A stretch of 32,875 nucleotides of DNA from Crocinitomicaceae bacterium (GTDB lineage: Bacteria; Bacteroidota; Bacteroidia; Flavobacteriales_D; Crocinitomicaceae). The notes beneath the pieces were generated by a model. The model saw only the letters and a program-made list of their open reading frames with translations, searched no databases and was not told the origin of the DNA. Shown here in pieces: positions 17,560 to 26,524 of the stretch (positions within the stretch are counted from its first letter, which is position 1; each line of letters starts with the position of its first letter). A program made the position numbers and the translations under genes. The DNA lies in contig JAQXCN010000061.1 of assembly GCA_029251865.1 (NCBI GenBank), positions 1 to 32,875 of the forward strand. The letters are read 5' to 3'.

Positions 17560-19341
17560 ATGACAGGAAATAATGGCATAGCCAAGAAAATAACATTGAT
17601 GTATTTTATTCGTCCTTATTTGGGGTGGTATGTATTTGGCTGGGTGTTTTTATTTTTGTCCTCTTCGGCGGGATTAATTTTTCCTTATTTGATGGGAAAG
17701 CTATTGGGTTCTACCTCAGCTTCATCCATAGATTCAGCGGAGAGTATAAGTCTGCTTAGCTTGGATAATGCTACAGATGTTGCATTTGCGTTGTTTGTTC
17801 TTTTTGCTTTTCAAGCTTTATTCTCTTTTGTTAGGGTGGTTATATTTAATAATGTAACAGAAAATACTCTGCGTGATATTCGTAATTCAGCTTTTAAAAA
17901 AATGGTTTTCATGCCAATGTCGTTTTTCGACGTAAACAAGGTTGGGGAGCTTACAAGTAGAGTGTCCTCAGATATTACTCAAATACAGGAAACACTAAGA
18001 ACTACGATCGCTGAGTTTTTCCGGCAAGTCATTATTATTTTAGGTGGCGTTGCCTTTTTATTTATGATTTCCTGGAAGCTTGCCTTGATCATGTTGGGTA
18101 CAGTTCCTGTAATGGCCGTTCTTGCTGTTTTTTTCGGTAGATTTATTCGTCGATTAAGTAAACAAGCTCAAGATTATGCAGCTGAATCGAATTCAATTAT
18201 TGAGGAAACACTTGCTGGTATATCAAACGTTAAAGCCTTTACATTTGAAAAGTTTGCGATCGGTAATTACGATCAAAAGACTCAGGAAATCCGCAATCTA
18301 AATGTTAAAAGTGGTATTTGGCGTGGCCTTTTTGTGTCTTTCATTATTTTCTGTCTTTTTGGGGCCATTGTATTTATTGTTTGGCAGGGTTTACTGATGA
18401 CGCAGGGTGTAAATCCTGAGTTGTCAAATGAAGGGTTTTATCAATTTGTTTTGTTTACCATAATGATGGGTGCGAGTGTGGGTTCACTGCCTGATTTATA
18501 CGCAAATATTCAAAAAACAATGGGTGCAATTGAAAACCTCATGGAGATTCTTAATGATAGAGAAGAAGCGCAAGCAAAGTCAGGTATGAGAGTTGATGGT
18601 ATTGACGGCTCAATACAATTTAAAGATGTAAATTTCAGGTATGCACAACGGGATGATGTTCAAGTTTTAAAAAATGTTTCATTTTCAATTGAAAAAAATG
18701 ATAAGATTGCATTGGTTGGTTCTAGCGGATCGGGAAAGACGACTATCGCTAGTTTGATGCTTAACTTTTACAACGTTACTGAAGGTGAGATTTTAATGAG
18801 TGGTACTGCAATTGACAATTATGATCTCAATTATTTAAGATCAAATATGGCGTATGTACCGCAAGATGTTCTTTTATTTTCTGGAAGTATTTTTGAAAAC
18901 ATACATTTCGGTAATCCAAATGCTGCAGAAGAAGAGGTAATTGAGGCCGCGAAAAAAGCAAATGCCTGGGAGTTTATAACTTCTTTTCCAAGTGGTATGG
19001 AAACTGAGGTGGGTGACAGAGGGATACAACTTTCAGGAGGGCAAAAGCAGCGTATAGCTATTGCTAGAGCGATTCTAAAGAACCCAATCATATTAATATT
19101 AGATGAGGCAACCTCTGCACTCGATTCAGTATCTGAAAAGTTAGTCCAAGAGGCGCTCGATGTTCTCATGAAAGACAGAACATCAATCGTTATTGCACAT
19201 CGTTTATCTACCATTAAAAAAGCAGATATGATTCTTGTTTTAGAAAACGGTGTCGTTTCCGAATCAGGAAAACACAAGGACTTAATGTCGAATAATGGTG
19301 TTTATGCAAAACTGGTTGAAATGCAACAGCTTGACACCTGA
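17560..19341 (+). CDS. ABC exporter, fused permease and ATPase (MsbA/BmrA-like half-transporter)
   Basis: The 593-residue protein joins an exporter membrane domain to one nucleotide-binding domain and should work as a homodimer in the inner membrane. The membrane domain (about 20-330) shows hydrophobic segments near 22-45, 75-97, 155-172, 174-192, 258-280 and 293-312. Motifs in the ATPase are Walker A GSSGSGKT (387-394), signature LSGGQ (491-495), Walker B ILILDE (511-516) and switch H547. Lipid A, phospholipid, peptide and drug exporters all share this layout, so the cargo cannot be fixed. The M14 peptidase gene begins 37 bp downstream and is likely in the same operon, which leaves open a peptide link. 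Confidence 0.92.
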   Translation: MTGNNGIAKKITLMYFIRPYLGWYVFGWVFLFLSSSAGLIFPYLMGKLLGSTSASSIDSAESISLLSLDNATDVAFALFVLFAFQALFSFVRVVIFNNVTENTLRDIRNSAFKKMVFMPMSFFDVNKVGELTSRVSSDITQIQETLRTTIAEFFRQVIIILGGVAFLFMISWKLALIMLGTVPVMAVLAVFFGRFIRRLSKQAQDYAAESNSIIEETLAGISNVKAFTFEKFAIGNYDQKTQEIRNLNVKSGIWRGLFVSFIIFCLFGAIVFIVWQGLLMTQGVNPELSNEGFYQFVLFTIMMGASVGSLPDLYANIQKTMGAIENLMEILNDREEAQAKSGMRVDGIDGSIQFKDVNFRYAQRDDVQVLKNVSFSIEKNDKIALVGSSGSGKTTIASLMLNFYNVTEGEILMSGTAIDNYDLNYLRSNMAYVPQDVLLFSGSIFENIHFGNPNAAEEEVIEAAKKANAWEFITSFPSGMETEVGDRGIQLSGGQKQRIAIARAILKNPIILILDEATSALDSVSEKLVQEALDVLMKDRTSIVIAHRLSTIKKADMILVLENGVVSESGKHKDLMSNNGVYAKLVEMQQLDT

Positions 19342-19378
19342 CAAGGCGAATTTTAATTCTTTAGATAATAAACATATT

Positions 19379-21787
19379 ATGACAAGATTAGTTTTTTTAT
19401 TTTTTCTCTTTTTTTCTTTTGGGTTTTTTGGTCAAAAAACACCTACAATTATAGAGCTTCTTGGTCACGAGGTAGGTGCTGAGTTTTCTCGTCACCATCA
19501 AGTATGTACTTTTTATGAGCGGCTTCACGTTGCTTTTCCTGAAGAGACAGTTCTTCTGAAATATGGTGAGACGAATGAAGGGCGTGACTTGATTTTATTT
19601 TTTATTGGCAGTAAGGCTTTAATTTCTAATCTTAATGAACTTCAAGTCAAACACCTTAAACGAGACCCAACTGCTCTGACCCCGATTGTTTGGTTAAGTT
19701 ACAATGTTCATGGTAATGAAAGCTCTGCAACTGAAGCTTCAATGGAAACAGCATACAAGTTGTTGACAGAACATTCTACATGGCTTGATGAAACGTTGGT
19801 AATCATCGATCCTTGTTTGAATCCAGACGGCAGGGATAGATATGTCAATTTTTATAAGCAATACGAAACAGTTCAGGAAAACATCGATCCCGCTTCAATT
19901 GAACATAATGAACCTTGGCCAGGCGGAAGGTTTAATCATTATTTATTCGATTTAAACAGAGATTGGGCCTGGTTGACGCAGGTTGAGAGTCAACAAAGAA
20001 TGATGGTTTATAATAAATGGATGCCTCATGTTCATGTAGATTTTCATGAGCAAGGTTATAACGAACCCTATTATTTCCCGCCTGCCGCTGAGCCTTATCA
20101 TGATATAATTACAAGTTGGCAAAGAGAATTTCAAGAACGTATTGGTAAAAATCATTCAAAGTATTTTGATCAGAAAGGTTGGTTGTATTTTTCAAAGGAA
20201 ATATTTGACCTATTGTATCCGAGTTATGGGGATACTTACCCGATGTATAATGGTGCTATAGGTATGACGTATGAGCAAGCTGGAAGCGGTAGAGCTGGTA
20301 AAAGTGTTAAAACTGCTTTAGGTGATACTTTAACCCTTCGAGATCGCGTAATTCATCATGTTACTGCCGGACTATCAACAATTGAGGTGAGCATTGAAAA
20401 TAAAGATGAGTTACTTAAAGGTTACCTTGGTTTCAATCAAGAGCGAGATTATAAATACGATTATTACATTCTACGTGGTAACGCACAACGTCTGGATAAG
20501 TTGAAGGAGTTTTTAAGTAAACATGAAATTACTTTTGGTAGCACTCGCAGTGATGAAAATTTAAAAGCCTGGTCATTTAATCTAGGCGAGGTAGTAGATA
20601 TTTCAATTCAAGAAAACACGGATTTGATCCTTTCAACGAAACAATTAAAGGGACCAATGATTCAGGTACTATTTGAGCCGGAAACTTTTCTATCAGACTC
20701 TCTCACCTATGATATAACCGCTTGGTCTTTACCTTTCGCCTATGGTATAGATGCATACGGTGTTAATGGAGAAGTCGAAGTTAAGCAAGGGCCCAAGTCT
20801 GGCGAGATGAAAATTGACATGCCTAATTGCTATGCATATTTATGTAAATGGAATAGTATGAATTCAGCCTCTTTTTTGCAATCTATTCTTGCTAAAAACA
20901 TTGCGGTTAAGGTGGCCGAAAAAGCATTTGAAATTAAGGGTCAAAATTTCCCAGTAGGTACTTTAGTAATCCCTCGGGGTGTGAATCAAAGTATTGCTGA
21001 ATTTGATGATATCATAAAGAGCTCTGCAAATCAAACGAGGGTAGATATTTACCCTGTAGCTTCAGGTTATGTCTCGAAGGGTAAAGATTTCGGATCCTCT
21101 TCTTATCAAGAGATTTATCTTCCGAAAGTAGGGGTTTTGTCCGGAGGAGATTTATCACCACTGAATACAGGTGAGATTTGGCACTTTTTTGAAAAGGAAC
21201 TGGATCTACCTTTTCGTATGTTTAGAATTTCAGAATTAAATAGAAGGGATAATATTTCGGACTTGGATGTTATCGTGTTACCCGAGGGTCAAGTTTCTGA
21301 GATGCAGCTTGAAAAACTTAGAGATTGGATCGATAATGGTGGCAGATTACTTGTATTTGGAGAAGCTGCATATAATTTTGTCGATGATTTTGAAATAGCC
21401 GTGAAGGATGTGGAGTTTGATTATTCTGCAAGTGAAAGAGAGGAGCTAAGCATGCTCATTACTGGTGCAATATTTAATTGCGAGCTCGCTGAAAAATCCA
21501 ATTCATTAATTTTTGGTTACGAACGTTATCATTCTTTGCGTCAATCAGCAGCAAACTTTAGTCTTAAAAATGGGAAAACTTTACTGTCCCTTTCCTCTAA
21601 TCCGAAGGCTGTTTCAGGTTTCGTTGGTTATAAAGCAAAGGAAAACCAGAGTGATGCAATGATACTGGGGGAAGAGACTTATGGTAAAGGAACGATTGTA
21701 TACTTCTGTGATAATCCTCTATTTAGAGGTTTTTGGGAGCATGGAAAGCTTTTGGTTGCGAATGCAATATATTTTGGCAATGATTAA
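19379..21787 (+). CDS. M14-family zinc carboxypeptidase, secreted
   Basis: The 802-residue protein has a signal peptide (1-19, ending FGFFGQ). The peptidase domain (about 25-375) carries the zinc motif H111-G-N-E114 in YNVHGNESSATEA, then LNPDGRDRY and DFHEQG, whose H223 is the likely third ligand. TIEVSIENKDEL (near 350) may supply the general base, though that residue is not certain. The last 200 residues include LDVIVLPEGQVSEMQLEKLRDWIDNGGRLLVFGE, an amidotransferase-like Rossmann fold seen at the C-terminus of this subfamily. The start is ATG 19379, because the frame before it lies within the exporter gene and the signal peptide begins there. The next gene overlaps its 3' end by 8 bp. The role is probably peptide degradation; the exact substrate is unknown. 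Confidence 0.88.
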   Translation: MTRLVFLFFLFFSFGFFGQKTPTIIELLGHEVGAEFSRHHQVCTFYERLHVAFPEETVLLKYGETNEGRDLILFFIGSKALISNLNELQVKHLKRDPTALTPIVWLSYNVHGNESSATEASMETAYKLLTEHSTWLDETLVIIDPCLNPDGRDRYVNFYKQYETVQENIDPASIEHNEPWPGGRFNHYLFDLNRDWAWLTQVESQQRMMVYNKWMPHVHVDFHEQGYNEPYYFPPAAEPYHDIITSWQREFQERIGKNHSKYFDQKGWLYFSKEIFDLLYPSYGDTYPMYNGAIGMTYEQAGSGRAGKSVKTALGDTLTLRDRVIHHVTAGLSTIEVSIENKDELLKGYLGFNQERDYKYDYYILRGNAQRLDKLKEFLSKHEITFGSTRSDENLKAWSFNLGEVVDISIQENTDLILSTKQLKGPMIQVLFEPETFLSDSLTYDITAWSLPFAYGIDAYGVNGEVEVKQGPKSGEMKIDMPNCYAYLCKWNSMNSASFLQSILAKNIAVKVAEKAFEIKGQNFPVGTLVIPRGVNQSIAEFDDIIKSSANQTRVDIYPVASGYVSKGKDFGSSSYQEIYLPKVGVLSGGDLSPLNTGEIWHFFEKELDLPFRMFRISELNRRDNISDLDVIVLPEGQVSEMQLEKLRDWIDNGGRLLVFGEAAYNFVDDFEIAVKDVEFDYSASEREELSMLITGAIFNCELAEKSNSLIFGYERYHSLRQSAANFSLKNGKTLLSLSSNPKAVSGFVGYKAKENQSDAMILGEETYGKGTIVYFCDNPLFRGFWEHGKLLVANAIYFGND

Positions 21788-22157
21788 TAAAAAGATTGCT
21801 CTTGTGGCTTGTGTTGCAGAGAAACAAGACTTCTCTTGCAGTGCAAAGGACATGTATATCTCTAAAGAATTTAAATTTTGGATGAAATATGCCTTTGATT
21901 GGGGGGCGAATAAAACATTCATTTTATCGGGTAAATATGGCCTGCTTGATTTGGAAGAAAAGATAGAGCCCTATGACTTTAATTTAAATCTCCAACCTAT
22001 GGAATATAGAAGGTTGTGGGCTGAAAATGTTTTAAGTAAGCTTGAACAAAAAACCTCATTTACCAGAGATCATTTCCTGATTTTGAGTAACCACATTTAT
22101 GCGAAAGACCTTGTTAGGAGTTTTAGGCATTATGATATGCCGCTAAATATCCAATAG
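21780..22157 (+). CDS. DUF6884-like protein
   Basis: The 125-residue cytoplasmic protein has no signal peptide. Its pattern, C11..K15, SAKDMYIS (21-28), FILSGKYGLL (47-56) and PYD (64-66), fits the DUF6884 family, which occurs in phages, archaea and scattered bacteria and whose biochemical role is not established. The start is ATG 21780, overlapping the M14 peptidase stop by 8 bp (ATGATTAA), so translation is probably coupled. A longer frame beginning inside the peptidase gene is not credible. The stop abuts the convergent ftsK stop with no gap. Family recognition is by motif pattern only. Confidence 0.72.
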   Translation: MINKKIALVACVAEKQDFSCSAKDMYISKEFKFWMKYAFDWGANKTFILSGKYGLLDLEEKIEPYDFNLNLQPMEYRRLWAENVLSKLEQKTSFTRDHFLILSNHIYAKDLVRSFRHYDMPLNIQ

Positions 22158-24683
22158 TTAAAGTAAGCCTTTTACCTTCAAGAACTCTTCTAAAGAATCA
22201 ATGTCAGCGTAAAGAACATCTCTAGCTTTACTTCCTTGGAATGGACCTATAATACTCAAGGATTCGAGTTGATCCACGATTCTACCAGCGCGATTATAAC
22301 CTAGTTTTAGTTTTCTCTGAAGCAAACTTGCTGAACCTTGCTGATTAATGACTACAATTCTTGCGGCATCGACAAACATGCTGTCCATTTCGTCCATATC
22401 CATATCCCCTTTACTTTCGCTTCCTTCGGGAACATATTCAGGTAATATCAGTGCATCGGGGTAGGCTCTCTGGCCACCTATGAAGCTGCAGATGTCTTCA
22501 ACTTCAGGTGTATCTACGAACCCACATTGTAGCCTAATCATTTCTTGCCCTGTTGAGATTAACATATCACCTCGACCGATAAGTTGATCGGCTCCTGAAC
22601 CGTCTAGAATTGTTCGGGAGTCAATTTTTGACAAAACTCTAAAAGCTATTCTCGCCGGGAAATTTGCTTTTATCATTCCTGTAATTACATTTACAGAGGG
22701 GCGCTGTGTTGCGACTATAAGGTGTATTCCTATGGCTCTAGCGAGCTGCGCAATTCTTGCAATTGGGTGCTCTACCTCTTTTCCTGCAGTCATTATAAGG
22801 TCTGCGAATTCGTCAATCAAAACGACGATATACGGTAAATACTTATGACCTTTTTCGGGATTTAGTTTGCGCTTAATGAATTTTGCATTGTACTCCTTTA
22901 TTGTTCGTACTTGTGCATCTTTGAGAAGTTCGTATCGCTCGTCCATTTCGATACAGAGAGAATTTAAGGTATTTACAACCTTTGAAGTATCTGTAATAAT
23001 GGCCTCCTCTTCTCCAGGTAATTTTGCAAGGAAGTGTCTCTCGATTTTGTTATAAAGTGTAAGTTCAACCTTCTTGGGATCAACTAAAACAAATTTCACT
23101 TGAGAAGGGTGTTTTTTATAAAGTATAGAAATTAATATTGCGTTTAGTCCGACTGATTTTCCTTGACCTGTTGCACCGGCAACAAGAAGATGAGGCATTT
23201 TTGTCAGATCAAAAACAAAAGTTTCATTTGTAATCGTTTTGCCCATAACCACTGAAAGCTGACCATCATGATTTTGGAATTTCTCTGAAGCGATTAAGGA
23301 ACGCATGCTGACCATGTCAGGACTTGAATTAGGCACCTCAATGCCTATTGTTCCTTTTCCAGGGATTGGTGCAATAATTCGAATACCTAATGCACTTAGA
23401 CTTAAGGCAATATCATCCTCGAGGTTTTTGATTTTTGAAATCCGGACCCCAGGTGCAGGTACAATTTCATAGAGCGTAACTGTTGGGCCAACGGTAGCTT
23501 TAATTTTAGCAATATCTATTTTGTAATTAGATAAGGTTTCAATAATCCTATCCTTATTGGTTTCAAGCTCTTCTTTGTTTATCGAGACACTACCAGAACC
23601 GTAGTCTTTTAACAGCTCGACAGAGGGAAGCAAATAACCCTCTAGATCTGCTTTTGGATCGAATTCCCCATGCTCCTCAACGAGTTTTTCTGCTAGGGTT
23701 TGTTCTCCAAGCTCACTCTCATCGACCATTGCCTCCTCTTCAGCAATTTCAATCTCAAAAGAATCTTCTTTTCCCCCCTCGGGTTCTTCCAAAACAGGAG
23801 CGGTAGCTGTAGAAAGTTCTTGTGCCTTGTTTTCTTGAGTATCAACTTGAAGTTCAGCTTTATTTTCCTTCTCTAAGTCGTTCTCTGTTTCGGTAAAGTC
23901 AACAGTTTTTGAAACGATATCTTCTGTTATTTCTTCTTCTGTTATGGGGTTTATGACCACCATGTTTTCTTCTTCGGTTTCTTCTTGTTCATTTGCAGAA
24001 ATTTCCTTTTCAGACTTTTTTGGGAAGAAGAAGTTGAAAAAAGCAGTATAGTCAGGACTAAATAGCAAAGTGATTATAACATAGAGAACAACAATATTAA
24101 AACTTAATGTGCCAATTGTACCGAAAGTTTGAAGGAGCCAACTATTTATATAGTACCCGAATTTACCTCCTAGGATGTGCACATCCTGAGAGAAAAAGGC
24201 AAGGAATACAGAGCCCCACAGCATAAAAGCCATTGTGGTTGAAAATGCTTTCCATGACGGCAAGAGCGATTTTCCAAATAATATTTTAAAGCCCAAAAGA
24301 AACATAAGTAAGCATATACCAATAGAAGTAATGCCAAAAAGATTGAAAAATAATAGGTGAGACATCCAAGCACCAAATTTCCCCAGCGTGTTCTTGATTT
24401 CGATATCTGGTTGATTAAAAATAAAATCAAAGAAAGCGCTATTTATTAGCTTGTCTTGATCTTGTTGCCAAGTAAACATGTAGGAGATACACGCAATAAA
24501 AAGAAATATAGAGAACATCAAAAGAAAAGAACCTACGATTGTAGAAACCTTTTTCATATCAATTTTTGATGTAATTGATTTGTTTTTTTTTGAATTACTC
24601 GATTTTTTCGCGCCGCTTGATTTTTTAGTGACACGTTTTTTCGGTTTTTTATTATCTACTGGTATAAACTCGTTTTCCTCCAT
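22158..24683 (-). CDS. ftsK: DNA translocase FtsK/SpoIIIE family
   Basis: This septum-located motor pumps chromosome ends apart during division. The 841-residue protein has four predicted membrane segments (about 46-70, 106-135, 147-165, 186-208), then an acidic, glutamate-rich linker (about 225-345), the alpha/beta motor domains and a winged-helix gamma domain (about 775-830). Walker A is GATGQGKS (503-510), with Q replacing the usual S or T. The Walker B region is VVLIDEFADLI, and the gamma domain contains QRKLKLGYNRAGRIVDQLE. Four transmembrane segments and a short linker are typical of Bacteroidetes FtsK. The stop abuts the DUF6884 gene. The 117-bp leader contains two inverted repeats. 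Assignment is secure. Confidence 0.96.
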   Translation of the reverse strand: MEENEFIPVDNKKPKKRVTKKSSGAKKSSNSKKNKSITSKIDMKKVSTIVGSFLLMFSIFLFIACISYMFTWQQDQDKLINSAFFDFIFNQPDIEIKNTLGKFGAWMSHLLFFNLFGITSIGICLLMFLLGFKILFGKSLLPSWKAFSTTMAFMLWGSVFLAFFSQDVHILGGKFGYYINSWLLQTFGTIGTLSFNIVVLYVIITLLFSPDYTAFFNFFFPKKSEKEISANEQEETEEENMVVINPITEEEITEDIVSKTVDFTETENDLEKENKAELQVDTQENKAQELSTATAPVLEEPEGGKEDSFEIEIAEEEAMVDESELGEQTLAEKLVEEHGEFDPKADLEGYLLPSVELLKDYGSGSVSINKEELETNKDRIIETLSNYKIDIAKIKATVGPTVTLYEIVPAPGVRISKIKNLEDDIALSLSALGIRIIAPIPGKGTIGIEVPNSSPDMVSMRSLIASEKFQNHDGQLSVVMGKTITNETFVFDLTKMPHLLVAGATGQGKSVGLNAILISILYKKHPSQVKFVLVDPKKVELTLYNKIERHFLAKLPGEEEAIITDTSKVVNTLNSLCIEMDERYELLKDAQVRTIKEYNAKFIKRKLNPEKGHKYLPYIVVLIDEFADLIMTAGKEVEHPIARIAQLARAIGIHLIVATQRPSVNVITGMIKANFPARIAFRVLSKIDSRTILDGSGADQLIGRGDMLISTGQEMIRLQCGFVDTPEVEDICSFIGGQRAYPDALILPEYVPEGSESKGDMDMDEMDSMFVDAARIVVINQQGSASLLQRKLKLGYNRAGRIVDQLESLSIIGPFQGSKARDVLYADIDSLEEFLKVKGLL

Positions 24684-24719
24684 TCATTTTGAACTATCCT
24701 ACGAATATAACTTTAAGCC

Positions 24720-24734
24720 CCTCAAGTTTTGAGG
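24720..24734. repeat. Short GC-containing hairpin in the ftsK leader
   Basis: CCTCAA (24720-24725) pairs with TTGAGG (24729-24734) around a 3-base loop. No T-run follows on either strand. It lies 37-51 nt before the ftsK start. Confidence 0.35.
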
Positions 24735-24749
24735 AAGATCCTCGTATGT

Positions 24750-24769
24750 ATGAACAATCTAGTGTTCAT
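24750..24769. promoter_or_regulatory. Perfect 7-bp-arm dyad in the ftsK leader, candidate operator
   Basis: ATGAACA (24750-24756) and TGTTCAT (24763-24769) are exact reverse complements around a 6-base spacer. The site lies between the small secreted-protein gene and ftsK, about 67-86 bp before the ftsK start. It could be an operator or chance. Confidence 0.35.
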
Positions 24770-24800
24770 TATAAACAATAATACAAGAAGTTCGTTACTG

Positions 24801-25472
24801 TCAATTCTGAATAAGGGAAAGAAAATCTTTTAAGGAAAGTACATTATAACCTATTGGGATTTGAAATAAGACAATCGGTGGATCATATGGTTTTATGGAT
24901 TCTAAGGTATACAGATAAAGTCCTTTTTCAGAAATAACGTAGTATTTTATTGGTAATCCTTTGAGTTCAGGATAGGCTAAGTTGTATTTAGCAGGTATAT
25001 TTTTAGTGTGCCAAACATAAAGGTCATTACTTAACATGGGGTGCTGAAGTATATTTGGGTATCCTTTAAGACCTGAAATCCTTTTTTTTGGAAAACATTT
25101 TTTTTGCAGCGCGTAGTTGTTAGATATCGACGAGTCCTTATTTGAGGGAAGCTGTACCGCATAGTTCATAGAGTCCATGCTAACAAGCAGTATTTTTTTA
25201 TCAAGTCTCAAATGCTCAATACTCTCTTGAATACCATTTTCTGAGCTGAAATGAACCCGTTTCAATAAAGAGTCTTTGGCGTAAATAATCATTTTTTCTT
25301 CTGCAGTATCGCCTCCAAGGGAAAAGTCTTTTTCAAGTTTCTCCTGACTTACTTTCGTGATATTGTAGGTGAGTTCTCCTGAAAATACTTTTTGTTTTTG
25401 ACTAAAAACTGTGCTTATTTGAATTCCAGTTTGAAACATAAATAATATGTAGAGGAAGTATTTGATTTTCAT
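24801..25472 (-). CDS. Secreted protein of unknown function
   Basis: I do not recognise this 223-residue protein. It starts at MKIKYFLYILF with a signal peptide ending near VFSQ (residue 25); an ATG 8 codons upstream is less likely because the signal would be less compact. After the signal, FSGELTYNITKV and the alternating strand pattern suggest a beta-rich periplasmic or outer-membrane-associated protein, similar in style to the GLPGLI/DUF4412 families of Bacteroidetes that begin with a G.i.Y strand. No cysteine pairs or catalytic motifs stand out. It precedes ftsK by 117 bp on the same strand. It is divergent from the deiminase-fold pair across 140 bp. Confidence 0.65.
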   Translation of the reverse strand: MKIKYFLYILFMFQTGIQISTVFSQKQKVFSGELTYNITKVSQEKLEKDFSLGGDTAEEKMIIYAKDSLLKRVHFSSENGIQESIEHLRLDKKILLVSMDSMNYAVQLPSNKDSSISNNYALQKKCFPKKRISGLKGYPNILQHPMLSNDLYVWHTKNIPAKYNLAYPELKGLPIKYYVISEKGLYLYTLESIKPYDPPIVLFQIPIGYNVLSLKDFLSLIQN

Positions 25473-25612
25473 AGGTTGAAAGTAATCATCTATCATGAGT
25501 TGGCGAAGTGTTCTTTCAATTATTACAACCTTCTCTTCCCCAGCTTCACTTTAGATGTTTTTACGGTATAAGTATTTTACCTATTTTCGTTTCCGATAAA
25601 AGAAGAAAAAGC

Positions 25613-26524
25613 ATGCATCTTTGGGTAAAAAATGAGGTAGGTAAGCTGAAAACTGTAGTGCTTGGCATTGCAAAGGATTTTGGTGGGACGCCTGAAGCAA
25701 GTGCTTGTTATGACCCGAAGTCTTTAGAAAATGTTCTAAATGGTACCTATCCCACTGAAAATGATTTGGTTCAGGAAATGACGCATTTTTGCGAAATCCT
25801 CGAACGGCATGATGTTGAGGTATTGCGACCTTCTAACATATCTGGATTGAATCAAATTTATGCACGAGATATTGCTTTTGTTATTGATTCTAAACTATGC
25901 ATTCCTAATATCATTGAAGACCGCTCAGAAGAACTTCAAGCCCTAAAAAGCCTCATTGAAAGTTTTGACCAAGATTCGATTGTCAAAATGCCTGAATCTG
26001 CTCGTATAGAAGGTGGCGATGTGCTTTTAGTTGATGGATATATCCTAATTGGTTATTCTGAGGAGGAGGATTTTGAAAGGTATAAAGTTGCAAGAACAAA
26101 TAGGGAAGGAGTATCATTTATAAAAACACAATTTCCCGATAGAAAAGTACTTGCCTTTGAATTAAATAAATCAGATACGGAGCCGATAGGAAGCGCTTTG
26201 CATTTAGATTGTTGTTTTCAACCTGTTGGAAGAAACGGTGCGATCATTTGTGAGGCAGGATTTAAAAATAAAGAAGACATCAGAACCTTAGAACAGATGT
26301 TTAACAAAGAAAATATTATTCGCATTAACGCGGAAGAAATGTATCACATGAACTCAAATCTTTTTTCGATTTCGGAAGATGTGATAGTTTCTCAACCTTA
26401 TTTTAGTATTCTGAATGAAAAGCTTCGTAAACAAGGTCTTATTGTTGAGGAGGTGCCTTACAATGAGGTTTCTAAGATGGGAGGGCTTTTCAGGTGTTCA
26501 ACAATGCCATTAAAACGACTATGA
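25613..26524 (+). CDS. Amidinotransferase / dimethylargininase-fold protein (guanidine-modifying superfamily)
   Basis: The 303-residue cytoplasmic protein shows the five-fold alpha-beta propeller pattern of arginine deiminases, dimethylarginine hydrolases and amidinotransferases. Active-site candidates are R85-D86 in QIYARDIAF, E133-G-G-D136 in ARIEGGDVLL, H197-L-D199 and the nucleophile C295 in GGLFRCSTMPL near the C-terminus. The substrate is probably arginine, a methylated arginine or citrulline; it cannot be told from motifs alone. The start is ATG 25613 (MHLWVKNEVGKLKTVVLG), matching the usual family N-terminus, because the frame before it lacks conserved sequence. It overlaps the next gene by ATGA, so the two are translationally coupled. 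Confidence 0.85.
   Translation: MHLWVKNEVGKLKTVVLGIAKDFGGTPEASACYDPKSLENVLNGTYPTENDLVQEMTHFCEILERHDVEVLRPSNISGLNQIYARDIAFVIDSKLCIPNIIEDRSEELQALKSLIESFDQDSIVKMPESARIEGGDVLLVDGYILIGYSEEEDFERYKVARTNREGVSFIKTQFPDRKVLAFELNKSDTEPIGSALHLDCCFQPVGRNGAIICEAGFKNKEDIRTLEQMFNKENIIRINAEEMYHMNSNLFSISEDVIVSQPYFSILNEKLRKQGLIVEEVPYNEVSKMGGLFRCSTMPLKRL

Noticed and set aside
21681-21779. Longer N-terminus for the DUF6884-like protein
   Set aside because: It lies inside the M14 peptidase coding region in another frame, and the conserved domain begins at the later ATG 21780.
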